Positions 22,918-34,306 of a stretch of 64,000 nt of DNA are shown in pieces. The stretch's first letter is position 1. Every line of letters begins with the position of its first letter. This DNA comes from Candidula unifasciata (taxonomy: Eukaryota > Mollusca > Gastropoda > Stylommatophora > Geomitridae), in assembly GCA_905116865.2 (NCBI GenBank), contig CAJHNH020008453.1, positions 678,114 to 742,113 on the forward strand. The letters run 5' to 3'. Under the pieces are notes generated by a model that searched no databases, was not told the origin of the DNA, and saw only the letters and a list, made by a program, of their open reading frames with translations. The position numbers and the translations under genes were made by a program.

Positions 22918-22928
22918 TGATGAACAGT

Positions 22929-23832
22929 GGAATATGTTGCGTGAGTCAATTCAGCAGACATCAAAAGAGACAATCCCAAACCCATAGAATTGCAAAAAAA
23001 AAAATGGATGTCAACCGATATTCTGCAGTTGATGGATGAAAGAAGGAAGAAAAAGAATGATAAAGAGGAATACTCTAGAATATAAAAAGAAATTGTAAAC
23101 AAATGCAATGTGGCTAAAGAAGCATGGCTGAATCAAATGTGTACAGAGATTGGGGAAAATCCCAGGAAAGACTCACATTCCATGTACCAACAGATACATA
23201 TGTTAACAGGAAAGATGTCACGTAACAGCACTGGAGGTTTAAAATCAAAAGATGGTGACTTATTGATGGGACATAATAATATAATTAGCAGATGGACAGA
23301 GTATGTAGGGGAATTGTATGGTGACAATAGACCAGATGTAGAATCTAAGACCAACAATGATGGTCCACCAATTAGGACTGCAGAAGTTGAGGATGCAATA
23401 CATCATATGAAGAAAGGAAAAGCACCCGGGCCAGACAACATCTCACTGGAAGAAATCGAAGCACTTTGAGATTTTGGAACTGAAATAATAACTAAACTTT
23501 TAAATGATATTTATAATAGTCCAAATTACCTCTTGAAATCTAAATTTATAGCTCTGCCAAAGAAACAAGGCACTTTAAAATGTGAAGACCATAAGTCTTA
23601 TGAGTCACATGACTAAGATTTTACTGAGAATAATTATGAGAAGAATAAGAAACAAAATTAAACAAGAAATCAGCGATGAACAATGTGGATTTGTAGAAGG
23701 AAAAGGTACAAACAATGACATATACATCCTAAGAACATTGTCAGAAACAGCTATAGAAGTAAAGACTGATTTGTACTTTTGCTTCATAGACTATACAAAA
23801 GCATTTGACTGTGTGAAGCATGAAGAAGTAAT
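22929..23832 (+). pseudogene. RTE-type LINE: RT N-terminal half
   Basis: Continues the frame left at 21849. It includes W-T-E-Y-V-G-E-L-Y, then K-K-G-K-A-P-G-P-D-N-I (RT block 0/1) near 23430, and C-G-F-V-E-G-K-G then F-I-D-Y-T-K-A-F-D-C-V (catalytic Asp) near 23780-23815. Stops (about 23468) and one frameshift are present. It breaks at 23832 within the palm domain, where a reverse-strand LINE is inserted. Confidence 0.82.
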
Positions 23833-23954
23833 TTGATTTGCTTTGATTTGATTCAAGAACCGACATCACAGCACTCGGGGCATTTCCATAAGCGCTCCGT
23901 CCCCATCTTCAGCAGCCAGCAAAGAGTTCCGATACTAATGGTGCCAGTATCTTT

Positions 23955-24312
23955 CTAATTAAACGTCCGTCTTGCCTTTCCTCTGAGCCTCGAGCTTCTG
24001 CCAGAACCTCTCGTCACCCCCAACTGCATGAATCTCATCAGACTGTGGTGATGCATCTGGTGATCCGAGTTGTACACGCTCTCCCACAAGGCACTAACCA
24101 CGTCTGCCTTATCATGTATCAGTATTCCACCAAGTTGTGCAGAGCCAGCCAGTCTGTCCGCCTGTTCATTTCCCAGCACACCGGCGAGACCCGGTGAAAA
24201 AATCCAGACAATACTCCTCACTCGTGTCCTCCGCAGCGAAGCATGAAACTCTGCACGAAGCATACCTGTTCTGACCTTCCTCAGCATGCTTTCTGAATCA
24301 GTTACAATCACG

Positions 24313-24353
<41 letters not shown>

Positions 24354-25855
24354 GTGTTCTCTAGCCAGCGGACAACACTCTCCACGTGGTCCTTAAATGA
24401 CAGGCTCCTGTCAAATGTAATTCCCACATACTTCAGTTTGCTCTCTCTGTTGACGTCTCTGCCATCTATCGTGAGACTTGGGACATTAGTTTTAACGATT
24501 CTGTTGTCCAGAGAACACCACAAAACAGACGCCTTTTCCGGGTGGACGACAGCCCTCATTTCTGTACACCACTCAGTCACTTTGTCTACTGTAGCTTGTA
24601 GCTCCCGGGCTGTTTGTTCCCTCTCCTCCCCCTGCCTATATGCAAGTATATCAACCGCAAATGTCAGTATCCTTCCAAGTCCTGGTGCTTCTAGGCTTGC
24701 AATCTTGCTCGTATACACGTTGAAGAGCACAGGCGAGCTGGCTGATCCCTGTGGCAGTCCTGGGGTCAAAGTGCATGGTTCAGAGGTCCATGAGCCCAGT
24801 CGGAGAGCAACCTGGCGTGAATACAAGACAGCTGCAACCCAGTTCACCAGCCATGGATTGACCTCCTTTTCCCTCAGTGCAGTCATTAAGGTGACGTATC
24901 TCACTCTGTTATAAGCATCCTCGAGATCCAGTCCTACCGCCATAGTTTTCTGTCTGTTCTGAAACCCTTCATAGACGTCAAAAGCAGAAGTGACCGCTTT
25001 TGCCCAAGTGTCCTTTCCTGGCCTGTAACTTCCCAGACCTCTTGGGAGAAACTTCCTCCTTTCCAAAAATTCTTGTAACTTTACAGCAATTATCTTCTCC
25101 AATACTTTCCCAAATGTGTTTTGTAAGGTGATGATTCTTAAGCCACTTAGCTTAGAATGATCTTTAAAATGTTTTGGTGGTGGGATTAGATTGCAGTGCA
25201 CCCAGTCCTGCGGTACTGATGCTGTCTTAATGCTCTGGTTAAAACAGTCGGCAATCTCTGCCAGGTCTACATCGCTCAAAGCCTTCATGTGACCATACCT
25301 GACTCCATCAGGCCCTGGTGCAGTGTCTGTTGCTTTTTTCAAAATGTGCTTGGTATCTTCCACTTGTATCATGTCTTCATAATGCATATTCTTCAAAGTT
25401 CCGGCTGGCTCCTTTCTAACTGTATCCCTGATGTCTACATCATTATGATCTGTCTGAGCTATAAACCTATGGAGAAAAGCCTCCCCTTTCTCTTTCTATT
25501 TGTCTGTTGTCACACGCACACTATCGTCTCTACAAATTGTTCCGACTGTCATAGGCCGATCTTTTCTTTGCATCTGCCTTTGCAGTTTCCAGAATTTCCC
25601 TAATGTTTTATCGGCTCCCATATCATTCACAAAAGTTTCCCACTTTGCTCTTTTGGCCTCTGCAGCACAGCGCTTGAAAACCTCCACCTTATCTTTTTTC
25701 ACATTCTCCGCCATCTCCACTTCCTCTCGTGAGCTTGAGGGTGTCTGTCGTACTTTCTTTAGCTGCTTCACTGCGGCTCTCTTTGCCTTCCACGCCTGTT
25801 CTACTTCTGGAGTCCACCATTCAGGCTGTAGAAAATTAGTTTAGGCAGTTCTTTT
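23955..25855 (-). pseudogene. RNase-H LINE RT and RNase H, internally deleted
   Basis: From 25855 down: pre-RT linker (W-W-T-P-E-V-E-Q-A-W), then RT at 25470-24380 with A-P-G-P-D-G-V-R-Y, D-L-E-D-A-Y-N-R-V (catalytic Asp), G-L-P-Q-G-S-A-S-S-P and F-A-V-D-I-L-A-Y. The last should be F-A-D-D, so one catalytic Asp is lost. An in-frame stop lies near 25493. After D-H-V-E-S-V-V the sequence jumps to R-W-L-E-N-T-T-H-T-H in RNase H, a deletion of the linker and first RNase H part. A (TG)n expansion then shifts the frame. The remaining RNase H (24311-23955) has T-D-S-E-S and G-N-E-Q-A-D-R. Confidence 0.88.
24314..24352. repeat. (TG)n microsatellite within RNase H coding sequence
   Basis: A 39-bp (TG)n tract lies at the place where other copies encode a short T-H-T-H. 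The expansion breaks the reading frame between the RT and RNase H parts. Confidence 0.95.
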
Positions 25856-25969
25856 GCATGCTTCCCGTCTGAGGCGTCCAAGTAGGTTGTTGGTCCACTT
25901 ATACTGTGAGGTCTTGCGTACTCTCCCAACCTTAACCTTACTGCGTTTAGAAATCAAGACTGAACATGG

Positions 25970-28350
25970 TGTGACGAAATGACCTCAGTGGTCTCAGAAG
26001 TTATATTGTGTTTAATAATTTCTTATGTTCAGAGAAGGACAAAGAATTATACTCAATATGCACTGAGCCTAAAATAGTTCTAAATCCACCACAAGGGATG
26101 TGAAAATTGTTTAAACTTTGTTTCCAGTCCCTCGCCAGACAAAGCAACCCAACTTTGTAATATTACCTAATACTACCTTAGTTAGGGATTCCTTTCACCA
26201 GCCAGTGTCATATAATTATATTCTGCCCACAGACTGTAGAGGCGAGTAAAGGGGGAAATAACTTAATATCACACCTGAGATTATCTCCCCTGAACCCGAC
26301 CTTAGTGTCATAAAGGTTACATAACACAGACTGAGTGGGGCCTTTTGATCAGACTAGATCAGGGAAATTGAGTCGACTGGTAGACCTGATGGCGTCCAGT
26401 GGCTGGGGTTTCACACATGTCAGTGAAATTCTCAGGAGAACAGATGTTTGCCAATTAGGAATGTCTGATCTTGGTCAAGGTCGTACTGTAGGCCGTTTAC
26501 TTTGAGTGACAGGCCCATGGATAGCTATTTTGATCTGCAAGATACCTCACAGGCGTGGTTTAGGCCATCTCCTGGAGGGTTGGGTAGAACCTAGTAAAGG
26601 GAGGAGTTTAACCTTGCAGACAAATAGAGGTAATAATAAGACTAGCCTATGGAATTCCCGTCATAATCGCTGCCACGAGCAACAAACAGGTCAACATTAT
26701 AGGTAATTCAAATTGTTTGATTCTGGTTTGGCGATTGCTGGAATATCCCAAGTAAGCTTTTACAATTATTTTCAATCTTTTATACATAGGTTAGGGTGTT
26801 AGCTAAAGCCTATTCTACCTTTTCCTAATTTATCTACACTTTCTGCTTGAAATAGTTCTTTGTGTGTGAGTATTCAGTATCTCAGTTAGGGAACTGCTAA
26901 ACCATTTCCATTTCTTGTAGGTTTGGGCCACATGTTTTTCAGTTCATGTTTTCATGTTTATAAAATAAGATTTGTATACTTAAATGTTATGAAATTATAA
27001 TGTTTCAACCATCAACCAAAACATGAGTTTGGACTGTGGGAAATGATGCCCTCATATGCAGCTATGCTGTTACGTTTTGTGTGCCCGCCATGTGCTCACT
27101 TAATGTGTTCACCTAAACAGGGGATTTAAAACTCCAGGGGAAAAATCATGGGTGTATATTATTCACTGTCACTGAAAGATAATATTCAGGACAGCATGCA
27201 CGTATAAAATGTTTTGCCTGTTCAGCACATAACCTGCGCCACATGTTTATGTCACATCAATGTCAGCAAGTTGGAAGTCTGAGTGATGACGGACAACAGA
27301 CTTAGAAAGTCAACTATCATGACAGAACATGAAAGGGAAGGCGTGATATGTTAGACGTCGGTGTGAGACACAAAGACCTTCAGAATAGACTGGAGAGAAT
27401 GTGGAATATGAGGAGGAGTGATGAGATATAATGTATTATTATAGATTGTATTAATTGACACATGTTTTCTTAGTGTAAGTCAAGATACTACACGTGTGTG
27501 TTTGTTTCCATTATTACAGCTCCCATGTGGGTGTTGATCAGTCTTTTCTGAGAACAGAATTAGAGGATCATCACGGGCAGGAGACTACATTGTGTTAAAA
27601 CTCGGCTAGCTGGGAAACAGGTGGGAACCAGGGAACCAGGTGGAAGAACCAGGAGAACTGTGCGGAAAAGTTGGAACAGCTAAGAAGGGTCTCAACACGA
27701 TGACTCGCAGGTGTTCCACTTTTTAAAATAACATGTATTTATGTAACTAAACACCACCATTATCACTTCACTCTAATCTTAGGTATTCAGTTAGCTGAAG
27801 CATCTCATTACCACCATACCATCACTGTTGACTAAAAATTTAAATAACTAAAAAGATTGCTAGGTTAATAAATCAACTATATGGTCTTATCCTGCATCAG
27901 TTTTTATAATTCCAAGTGTGTTTGTTCTTACATGTTTGATTAAACTGTTAAGATAGAATAGCATTTGGTGGGAGCTCATTGAATAATAATAATAATAATT
28001 CTTTACCAAGGGAAGGTCGACGGAATGGGTCAACTGAACTGTCTAGTAAATCATTCAATATAATAATATATATACATCTAAAACCCATTTCCTTCTCTTG
28101 TGGGTACCAAGTGCAGCTAATGTTAAAATAATTAACGGGCCAATATGACTGTGTTCTTGGATATCCAGGACTTTGTCTGAGAGCAACATAGCCCAGATAT
28201 TAGTTCACTTAATCTGGTGGAGGGGATGTGTTGAGAGGAAAACCCCTACTCAACATATAAACCAGTTAAACCCAAATCCAGAGAACCCACGACCCGGGAC
28301 GTCACAATAAAAGTGTTGTAATCTCAAGGGAAGTGGGCCGTTACGTCACA
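25970..28350. mobile_element. LTR-like element (solo LTR or non-autonomous)
   Basis: Begins TGTGACGAAATGACC and ends (reverse complement) TGTGACGTAACGGCC, so the outermost 7 bp are perfect inverted repeats and the ends are TG...CA. A 5-bp duplication, catgg, sits at 25965-25969 and 28351-28355. AATAAA lies about 40 bp before the right end (28306-28311), as in an LTR. No coding frame of note appears in 2,381 bp. A solo LTR from a long-LTR Gypsy-type element is the likeliest reading; a TIR element with 5-bp duplications is the alternative. Confidence 0.7.
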
Positions 28351-28355
28351 CATGG

Positions 28356-28493
28356 TAGGTGATCACTTCCATGGTCATTCAGGACAGTCCATTTAACATC
28401 TAAAACCGACGACTGAGAGACAAATGTCAAGTCAATGGCTGTGTCTGCATCTCCAGACCTCATTGTCATCCTGTTTGGCCTCCCATTATTGAT
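28356..28493 (-). pseudogene. RNase-H LINE: endonuclease C-terminal fragment
   Basis: The minus strand reads G-D-A-D-T-A-I-D-L-T-F-V and D-H-G-S-D-H-L, the last part of an APE endonuclease with its Asp-His pair. It is the 5' continuation of the LINE at 23955-25855 across the 2.38-kb insertion, and it aligns with 49400-49540. The 5' truncation point coincides with the target duplication at 28494. Confidence 0.85.
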
Positions 28494-28506
28494 ATGAAAA
28501 AGTAAT

Positions 28507-29519
28507 CAAACTGTTAAAAAAATTAATCATTGATGGAAAAGATCTACGAACAATAAAGAATATGTATTGGCAGCAAACAGCAGCTATAAGAATTAACTAC
28601 TGTTTAGGTACATTTCAGCGCATAAAGAGGGGCGTACGACAAGGATGTGTACTGTCACCTGATACAGTGAATATATAATGAGATCTTTAATTGATATACC
28701 CGGAATTGTGGTTGATGGGCACAATATAAACAATTTACGTCATGCTGATGTCACAGTCTTGATAGCAACAAGTCAGAAAGAACTACAGGAAATATTAGAC
28801 ATTGTGGTGGTACAAAGTGGAAGAATGGGCCTCAGTTTAAATAATGGGAAGACAGAAGTAATGGTGGTATCAAGGAAACGAATTATTCCTTAATATGTAA
28901 AAAAAAAGTCGATGGTGTTATTTTAGGACAAGTACAAAAATGTAAGAATCTGGGCACATAGATAACATCAGATGGAAGATGCATAACTGAGATAAGAAAC
29001 AGAATAAGACTAGCAAAAACTGCATTTTATAAAATAACGAATCTTTTGTGCAATAGATCCTTGTCATTGAGAGTTAGAAAAAGAATACTCGCTTGCTACA
29101 TACATCCAGTTTTAACATATGGCTGTGAATCCTGGACAATCGGTAGGCAGGCCAAACAATTTCTTGAGGCCTCAGAGATGTGGTGTTACAGAACAATGCT
29201 TAGAATACCTTGGACAGCCAAAATAGCAACCAAGAGGTTTTGAAAGAGGCGGAAGCCCGAAGACAACTTATCACAGACATCAGAAGGAGACAGTCATCAA
29301 TTCTTGGCCATTAGAAGAGGGAAAATAGAACATGTTGTGACCACTGGAAAGATCTGTGGAAGGAGAGATAGAGGAAGACAACGAGAGAAGATGCTTGACA
29401 GTCTTGTTGCATGACATGGAGGTGTGTCGGCACACGAACTGATACATGCTGCAGGAGATCGCAGATTATGGAGAGGCATGATCGCCCACGCCAGTCGGAA
29501 AGGCACCTGATGATGATGC
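28507..29519 (+). pseudogene. RTE-type LINE: RT C-terminal half and 3' end
   Basis: Resumes the RTE frame: K-L-L-K-K-L, then K-R-G-V-R-Q-G-C-V-L-S-P near 28625-28660, then L-R-H-A-D-V-T-V-L-I-A, where the catalytic F-A-D-D-T is degraded to H-A-D-V-T. Y-G-C-E-S-W-T-I-G-R and the C-terminal A-G-D-R box follow. It ends with cacctgatgatgatg, a GAT-type 3' tail. Stops near 28677 and after 29243 are present. A homologous 3' piece lies at 61780-62673. Confidence 0.85.
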
Positions 29520-31987
29520 TACAGAGGCTAAAAGGGCAAAGTGGGAAACTTTTGTGAATGATATGGGAGGCAATAAAAAACATTGGGGAAATTCTGGAAA
29601 CTGCAAAGGCAGATCGGCCTATGACAGTCGGAACAATTTGTAGAGACGATGGTGTGTGTATTACAACAGACAAGGAGAAAGGGGTGGCTTTTCTCCATAG
29701 GTTTATAGCTCAGACAGATCATAATGATGTAGACATCAGGGATGCAGTTAGAAAGGAGCTAGCTGGCACCTTGAAGAATATGCATTATGAAGACATGATA
29801 CAAGTGGAAGATATCAAACAAATTTTGAAAAAAAAGCAAAGGACACTGCACCAGGGCCTGATGGAGTCAGGTATGGTCACATGAAGGCTTTGAGCGAGGT
29901 AGACCTGGCAGAAATTGCCGACTGTTTTAACCAGAGCATTAAGACAGCATCAGTACCGCAGGTCTGGGTGCACAGCTATCTAATCCCACCACCAAAACAT
30001 TTTAAAGATCATTCTAAGCTCAGTGGCTTTAGAATCATCACCTTACAAAACACATTTGGGAAAGTCTTGGAGAAGATAGTTGCTGTAAAGCTGCAAGAAT
30101 TTTTGGAAAAGGAGGAAGCTTCTCCCAAGAGGTCTGGGAAGTTACAGGCCAGGAAAGGACACTTGGGCAAATGCGGCCACTTTTGCTTTTGGCGTATATG
30201 AAGGGTTCCAGAACAGACAGGAAACTATGGCGGTAGGACTGGATCTCGAGGATGCTTATAACAGAGTGAGATACGCCATCTTAATGATTGCACTGAAGGA
30301 GAAGGAGGTCAGTCCATGTCTGGTGAATTGGGTTGCAGCTGTCCTGTATTCACATCGAGTTGCTCTCTGACTGAGATCATGGATCTCAGAACCATGCACT
30401 TTGGCCCCAGGACTGCCACAGGGATCCGCCATCTAGCCTGTGCTCTTCAACGTGTATACGAGCAAGATTGCAAGCCTAGAAGCACCAGAAGTTGGAAGGA
30501 TACTGACTTTTGCAGGTGATATACTTGCATATAGGCAGGGGGAAGAGAGAAAACAAACAGCCCGGGAGCTACAAGCGACAGTAGATAAAGTGACTGAGTG
30601 GTGTACAGCAATGAGGGCTGTCGCCAACCCGGAAAAGGCGTCTGTTTTGTTGTGTTCTCTGGACAACAGAATCGTTAAAGCTAATGCCCCAGGTCTCACG
30701 ATAGATGGTAGAGACGTCAACAGAGAGAGCAAACTGAAGTATCTGGGAATTACATTTGACAGGAGCCTGTCATTTAAGAACCATGTGGAGAGTGTTGTGA
30801 CGAAATGCCAAAAATGACTTAGTGCACTTAAGACTATGGCTGCAATTGACATAGAGCAGAGAATGCTTTTCACACTATATCAGCACCTGATCCTGTCAGT
30901 GGTTGATTATGGACTGGGACTGCTTACCGTCTGAAAGAGTCAGATGGACAAACTAGAGCGCTTACAGAGCGCGTCTATGCGGGTCATTCTGGGTTGCACC
31001 AGAGACACCCCAGTGGTGTGTATGCGATACATCCTTGGTTTGCCGACGGTTGCAGGTAGTCACAAGGTGCTGCAGGCGAAGTCATATCTCAGGGTAGCTG
31101 CAGACGCAGACCACCCTCTGCATGAAGCTCTGGGTGCAGTTAAGGGTCAGCGGCTGATAAGAGGGAGGTCATGGATGGCTCAGGCAGAAGACACAATCAG
31201 ACAGGTTTGCATCCTTGAGAACATTGGGCGAGGAGAATAGTGGGTCAAAGTGTCACCTGAACAGTTAGACTTGTGTAGAGTAATAATCACGCTGAGCCGG
31301 GAATACAGAGACTGGCCAGCAGGTGCAACAGAGGTGGAAACTGAGCAATTAATTCAAGATAATGCTCGCTCAGAGGATTTGATCATTTACACAGACGGTT
31401 CAGTGTCAAATGGCAAAAAAAGTGATTGGGGTTTCTTAGCAAAAGTTATTGGTTGACGTTTGGTGCAGGAGAGCCTAGCTTAAGAATGGAGGTGGAGGCG
31501 GTCACTGCAGCTTTCCGCTGGCTAGAGAACATTACACACACACACATAGTGATTTTAACTGACTCAGAAAGCATGATGAGGATGATAAGAACAGGTATGC
31601 TTCGCTGCTGAGGTCATGGATGAGGAGTATTGGTTGGATTTTTTCACCGGGAATGCAGGTGTGTTGGGAAATGAACAGGCGGACAGACTGGCTGGCTCTG
31701 CACAACTTGGTGGATACATGAAAAGGCAGACGTGGTTGGTGCTTTGTGGGAGAGCGTGTACAGTTCGGAGGAGCAGATAGATGGATCACCATAGTCTGTT
31801 GAGACTGATGCATGGGGAAGTGACGAGAGGTTCTGGCAGATACTCGAGGCTCATAGGAAAGGCAAGACGGACGTTTAATTAGAATGCTACTGGCAATATT
31901 GGTATGGGAACTCTTCGCTGGCTGCTGAAGATGGGGATCTAGCGCTTATGGGAATGCACCGGGTGCTCTGATGTCGGTTTTTCAATC
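29520..31987 (+). pseudogene. RNase-H LINE copy, RT plus RNase H, 5'-truncated
   Basis: Starts in the pre-RT linker (K-R-A-K-W-E-T-F-V) straight after the RTE tail. RT pieces: D-L-A-E-I-A-D-C-F-N-Q-S, then D-L-E-D-A-Y-N-R-V near 30240, then F-A-G-D-I-L-A-Y (F-A-D-D box with Asp to Gly) near 30510. The linker with L-G-C-T-R-D-T-P and the whole RNase H follow: Y-T-D-G-S-V, M-E-V-E-A-V-T-A-A-F, T-D-S-E-S, N-E-Q-A-D-R (31380-31690). It retains the region deleted from the 23.9-25.9 kb copy. There are at least six frameshifts or stops. The 3' end near 31987 lacks the family tail. Confidence 0.85.
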
Positions 31988-32598
31988 CCGGCCGAAACTT
32001 AACGTTGTGTTGTTTTGTGCACGTTTTTCTGCTTCTCTATTTTGAGCTTTTTAGTCGAATTTCTCTGGAATTCCCGGCTCATATAGGCGGTTTGGCTTGA
32101 AATCAAAATGTTAACCTGGCAACCCCGCTGCAATCTAGGAAGCTAATTGTAACTGGGTACAACGAACATTGTTCTGTTTTGTGTTTCCTGTCCTTAACAT
32201 CAAAATAGCATTTACGGAGAGCCTATTACCGAGTTTATTAATTATATATATATTATTCACATTACTGACGGGTAAAGGTATGTTACACAAAGTCAAGCTT
32301 TTTTTTTAAACTTTTTTTTTCTCGCGGATTTTTGTGTTTATGACTTCCCATTGTTTGTGCAGCGGTAGATAACTAAACTAAATATTAATATAAATATTAT
32401 TATTAATAATATTTATTATCATTTTAAGTAAGGATTTTGTAAATTATATATTTAATATTTATATTATTTGATTATTTATTTTTATTTCTCAATATGACGG
32501 TATCGTTTTTAAGTCTATACATTCTTTCTAAGCCTAGATATTATTTATATTATTCTAGTTTTAAGGGATTTTTAAAAGTCAAAATCAAATGTAAAAAT
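31988..32598. other. AT-rich non-coding stretch
   Basis: AT-rich with tata/aatatt runs (32240-32480). No gene, element end or RNA was found. Confidence 0.5.
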
Positions 32599-32606
32599 TG
32601 GGTTTT

Positions 32607-33157
32607 GGCTCTCCTTTAAATAACGGTCGCTAGCTGAAAGGCCACGGCCCCTTAGTCGGAGTTCACTCCCCTGGCTGCAGTGCAATTACGGAGTGGAAAA
32701 GACGGAACAAAACAAATGACATACTTGCCTGTCGTGACTTGTCCACTCCGTATTTGCACTGCAGCCAGGGGAGTGAACTCCGACTAAGCGGCCGTCGACG
32801 TCCAACTAGCGACCGTTATTTAAAGGAGAACCTTGGTGGCTTCACTCCCCTGGCTGCAGTGCAATTACGGAGTGGAAAAGAGGGAACGAAACAAATGACA
32901 TACTTGCCTGTCATCCTAGGGTTAGGCTCAGGGTTTGGGTTGGGGTTCGGGTTAAGGTTAGGGTTAGGGTAACGCATGTAGCGTCAAGTACTTTCCCATA
33001 ATAACAGCCGCTATATGTGAAAATTTTGACGCAGGAGTTCCAACTTTGTTTTTTTATTTGTGACTTGTTCACTCTGTATTTGCACTGCAGCCAGGGGAGT
33101 GAACTCGACTAAGCGGCCGTCAACGTCCAACTAGCGACCGTTATTTAAAGGAGAACC
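32607..33157. mobile_element. Composite long-TIR foldback element
   Basis: Starts GGCTCTCC and ends GGAGAACC. Flanks tgggtttt (32599-32606) and ttcgtttt (33158-33165) are a weak 8-bp duplication (6 of 8). Arms are homologous to the element at 8744-9289. A complete inner foldback ends at about 32835 and is followed by another left arm lacking its outer end (about 32838-32880), a telomere-like array, and a second right arm. So two units are fused or one lies inside another. No coding capacity. Confidence 0.75.
32917..32971 (+). repeat. Degenerate telomere-like (TTAGGG)n array
   Basis: About nine G-rich hexamer-like units (ggttag, ggtttg, ggttcg, ggttaa) ending in two clean ttaggg copies. It sits in the foldback loop, in the position corresponding to the shorter array at 9146-9162. 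Confidence 0.75.
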
Positions 33158-33601
33158 TTCGTTTTTTACTTTTAAACCAAGACAGATGAATAGAGGTTGA
33201 AAAACAGAGTCCAACGGTACTTCAATGAAGTCTGCATGTTAATTCTAAGCGGAGATATTCACATTTCAGTGACGGAAAGTGCCCCCAAAAAACTATAATG
33301 ATAATGGAAAACACAGAAACAAGATGGCGGCATGTTCCCAAGTGAAAACTGGACCTCAATTTATCATGTTTAATGTCAATAACTCTTGTTTTTTGCTGAA
33401 CCCCTTAGCAACCATGTGTCATTGGTTTCAGGGCAGCAAGCTCTAACTAAAGTTGTTGCCTTTTTAAAAATATGATGTGATGCAAACCTAAATAACATAA
33501 AAAGGAGTAAATTTATCAGTATTAAGTTTTAGTGTTAATGTTAATTAAATACCTTATGAATTAATTATTATTATCCAGAAAGTCTTGCAAGACGTATAGT
33601 G

Positions 33602-33603
<2 letters not shown>

Positions 33604-33676
<73 letters not shown>
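33604..33676. repeat. (TA)n microsatellite
   Basis: An almost pure dinucleotide tract of roughly 70 bp, followed by a second short (TA)n and a poly-T/A run. Flanking DNA at 33166-33600 and 33680-34020 is non-coding except for a short (TG)n at 33767-33781. Confidence 0.95.
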
Positions 33677-33678
<2 letters not shown>

Positions 33679-34021
33679 TATATATATATTTTTTTAAAAA
33701 CTATTCTTCCTGTTATGAAGCATCTCTTTCTATTTGTTGAAAAATGCTTTTTCTCGATCTGTCACTTGTGTGTGTGTGTGTGCATACACATCTGACCGAA
33801 ATTTGCTTTATTCCACTGTTAAAAAAATGTTCAAAAGCGAGTGGATTGACTTCATAGCATCGTTACTGGTTTCATATGGCTTGGTCTTTCTCCACATAAC
33901 TAAACGGCTAGCGCATGCTGAGAGCTTAGCACGAAGCCTGAATACCGTAGCTCCAGCAACAGCCCTCAGAAGTCTCTGCTAACCAGAAAAATTCTTTTTC
34001 GAGCCGAACGCAGTTGTAAAT

Positions 34022-34083
34022 GAACGTGCCCCAACCTTGCGAGCGCGAGGTTAACGGCTTGACCACTTTGCTACGGAGGCTCC
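34022..34083 (-). repeat. tRNA-derived SINE head
   Basis: The minus strand begins ggagcctccgtagcaaagtgg, a tRNA-like 5' end with an A-box-like element. It ends with aaggttggggc in the B-box position about 35 nt later. Acceptor pairing is incomplete. I call it a SINE or tRNA pseudogene rather than a working tRNA. Confidence 0.5.
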
Positions 34084-34306
34084 CATATTGTTTTATAACC
34101 AAGTGAAAATGAGCGCCCCTCTTACTAATTTAACATAATCCCCTTTTCAGTCTTTGCGAGTTATTCTTTTATTTCACCACAGTGTTCCCCTCTTCTTCTT
34201 AACTAGTCACTGCTCGATATTTTATTTACTTGTTCAAAATATTCTAAGGTAACCACTCATGCCCGATTTGTGATTCAGTGCTATGTTTTTCATGGAGTAA
34301 AATTAT

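Larger units (their letters stand above)
23833..28493 (-). mobile_element. 5'-truncated RNase-H LINE inserted in RTE, itself interrupted
   Basis: Flanked by a 13-bp duplication, atgaagaagtaat (23820-23832) and atgaaaaagtaat (28494-28506), with one mismatch. The 3' end at 23833 has the family's (AATCA)-type tail on the minus strand. It is 5'-truncated in the endonuclease. A 2,381-bp LTR-like element (25970-28350) splits it. Without that insertion and its extra 5-bp duplication the LINE is about 2.28 kb. The host RTE frame closes exactly when the insertion and one duplication are disregarded. Confidence 0.9.

Noticed and set aside
24315..24914. 199-codon plus-strand open frame starting in the (TG)n tract
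   Set aside because: It is antisense to the RNase-H LINE RT, and its start is the microsatellite itself.
30433..30873. 146-codon minus-strand open frame
   Set aside because: Antisense of the plus-strand RNase-H LINE RT at the same place.
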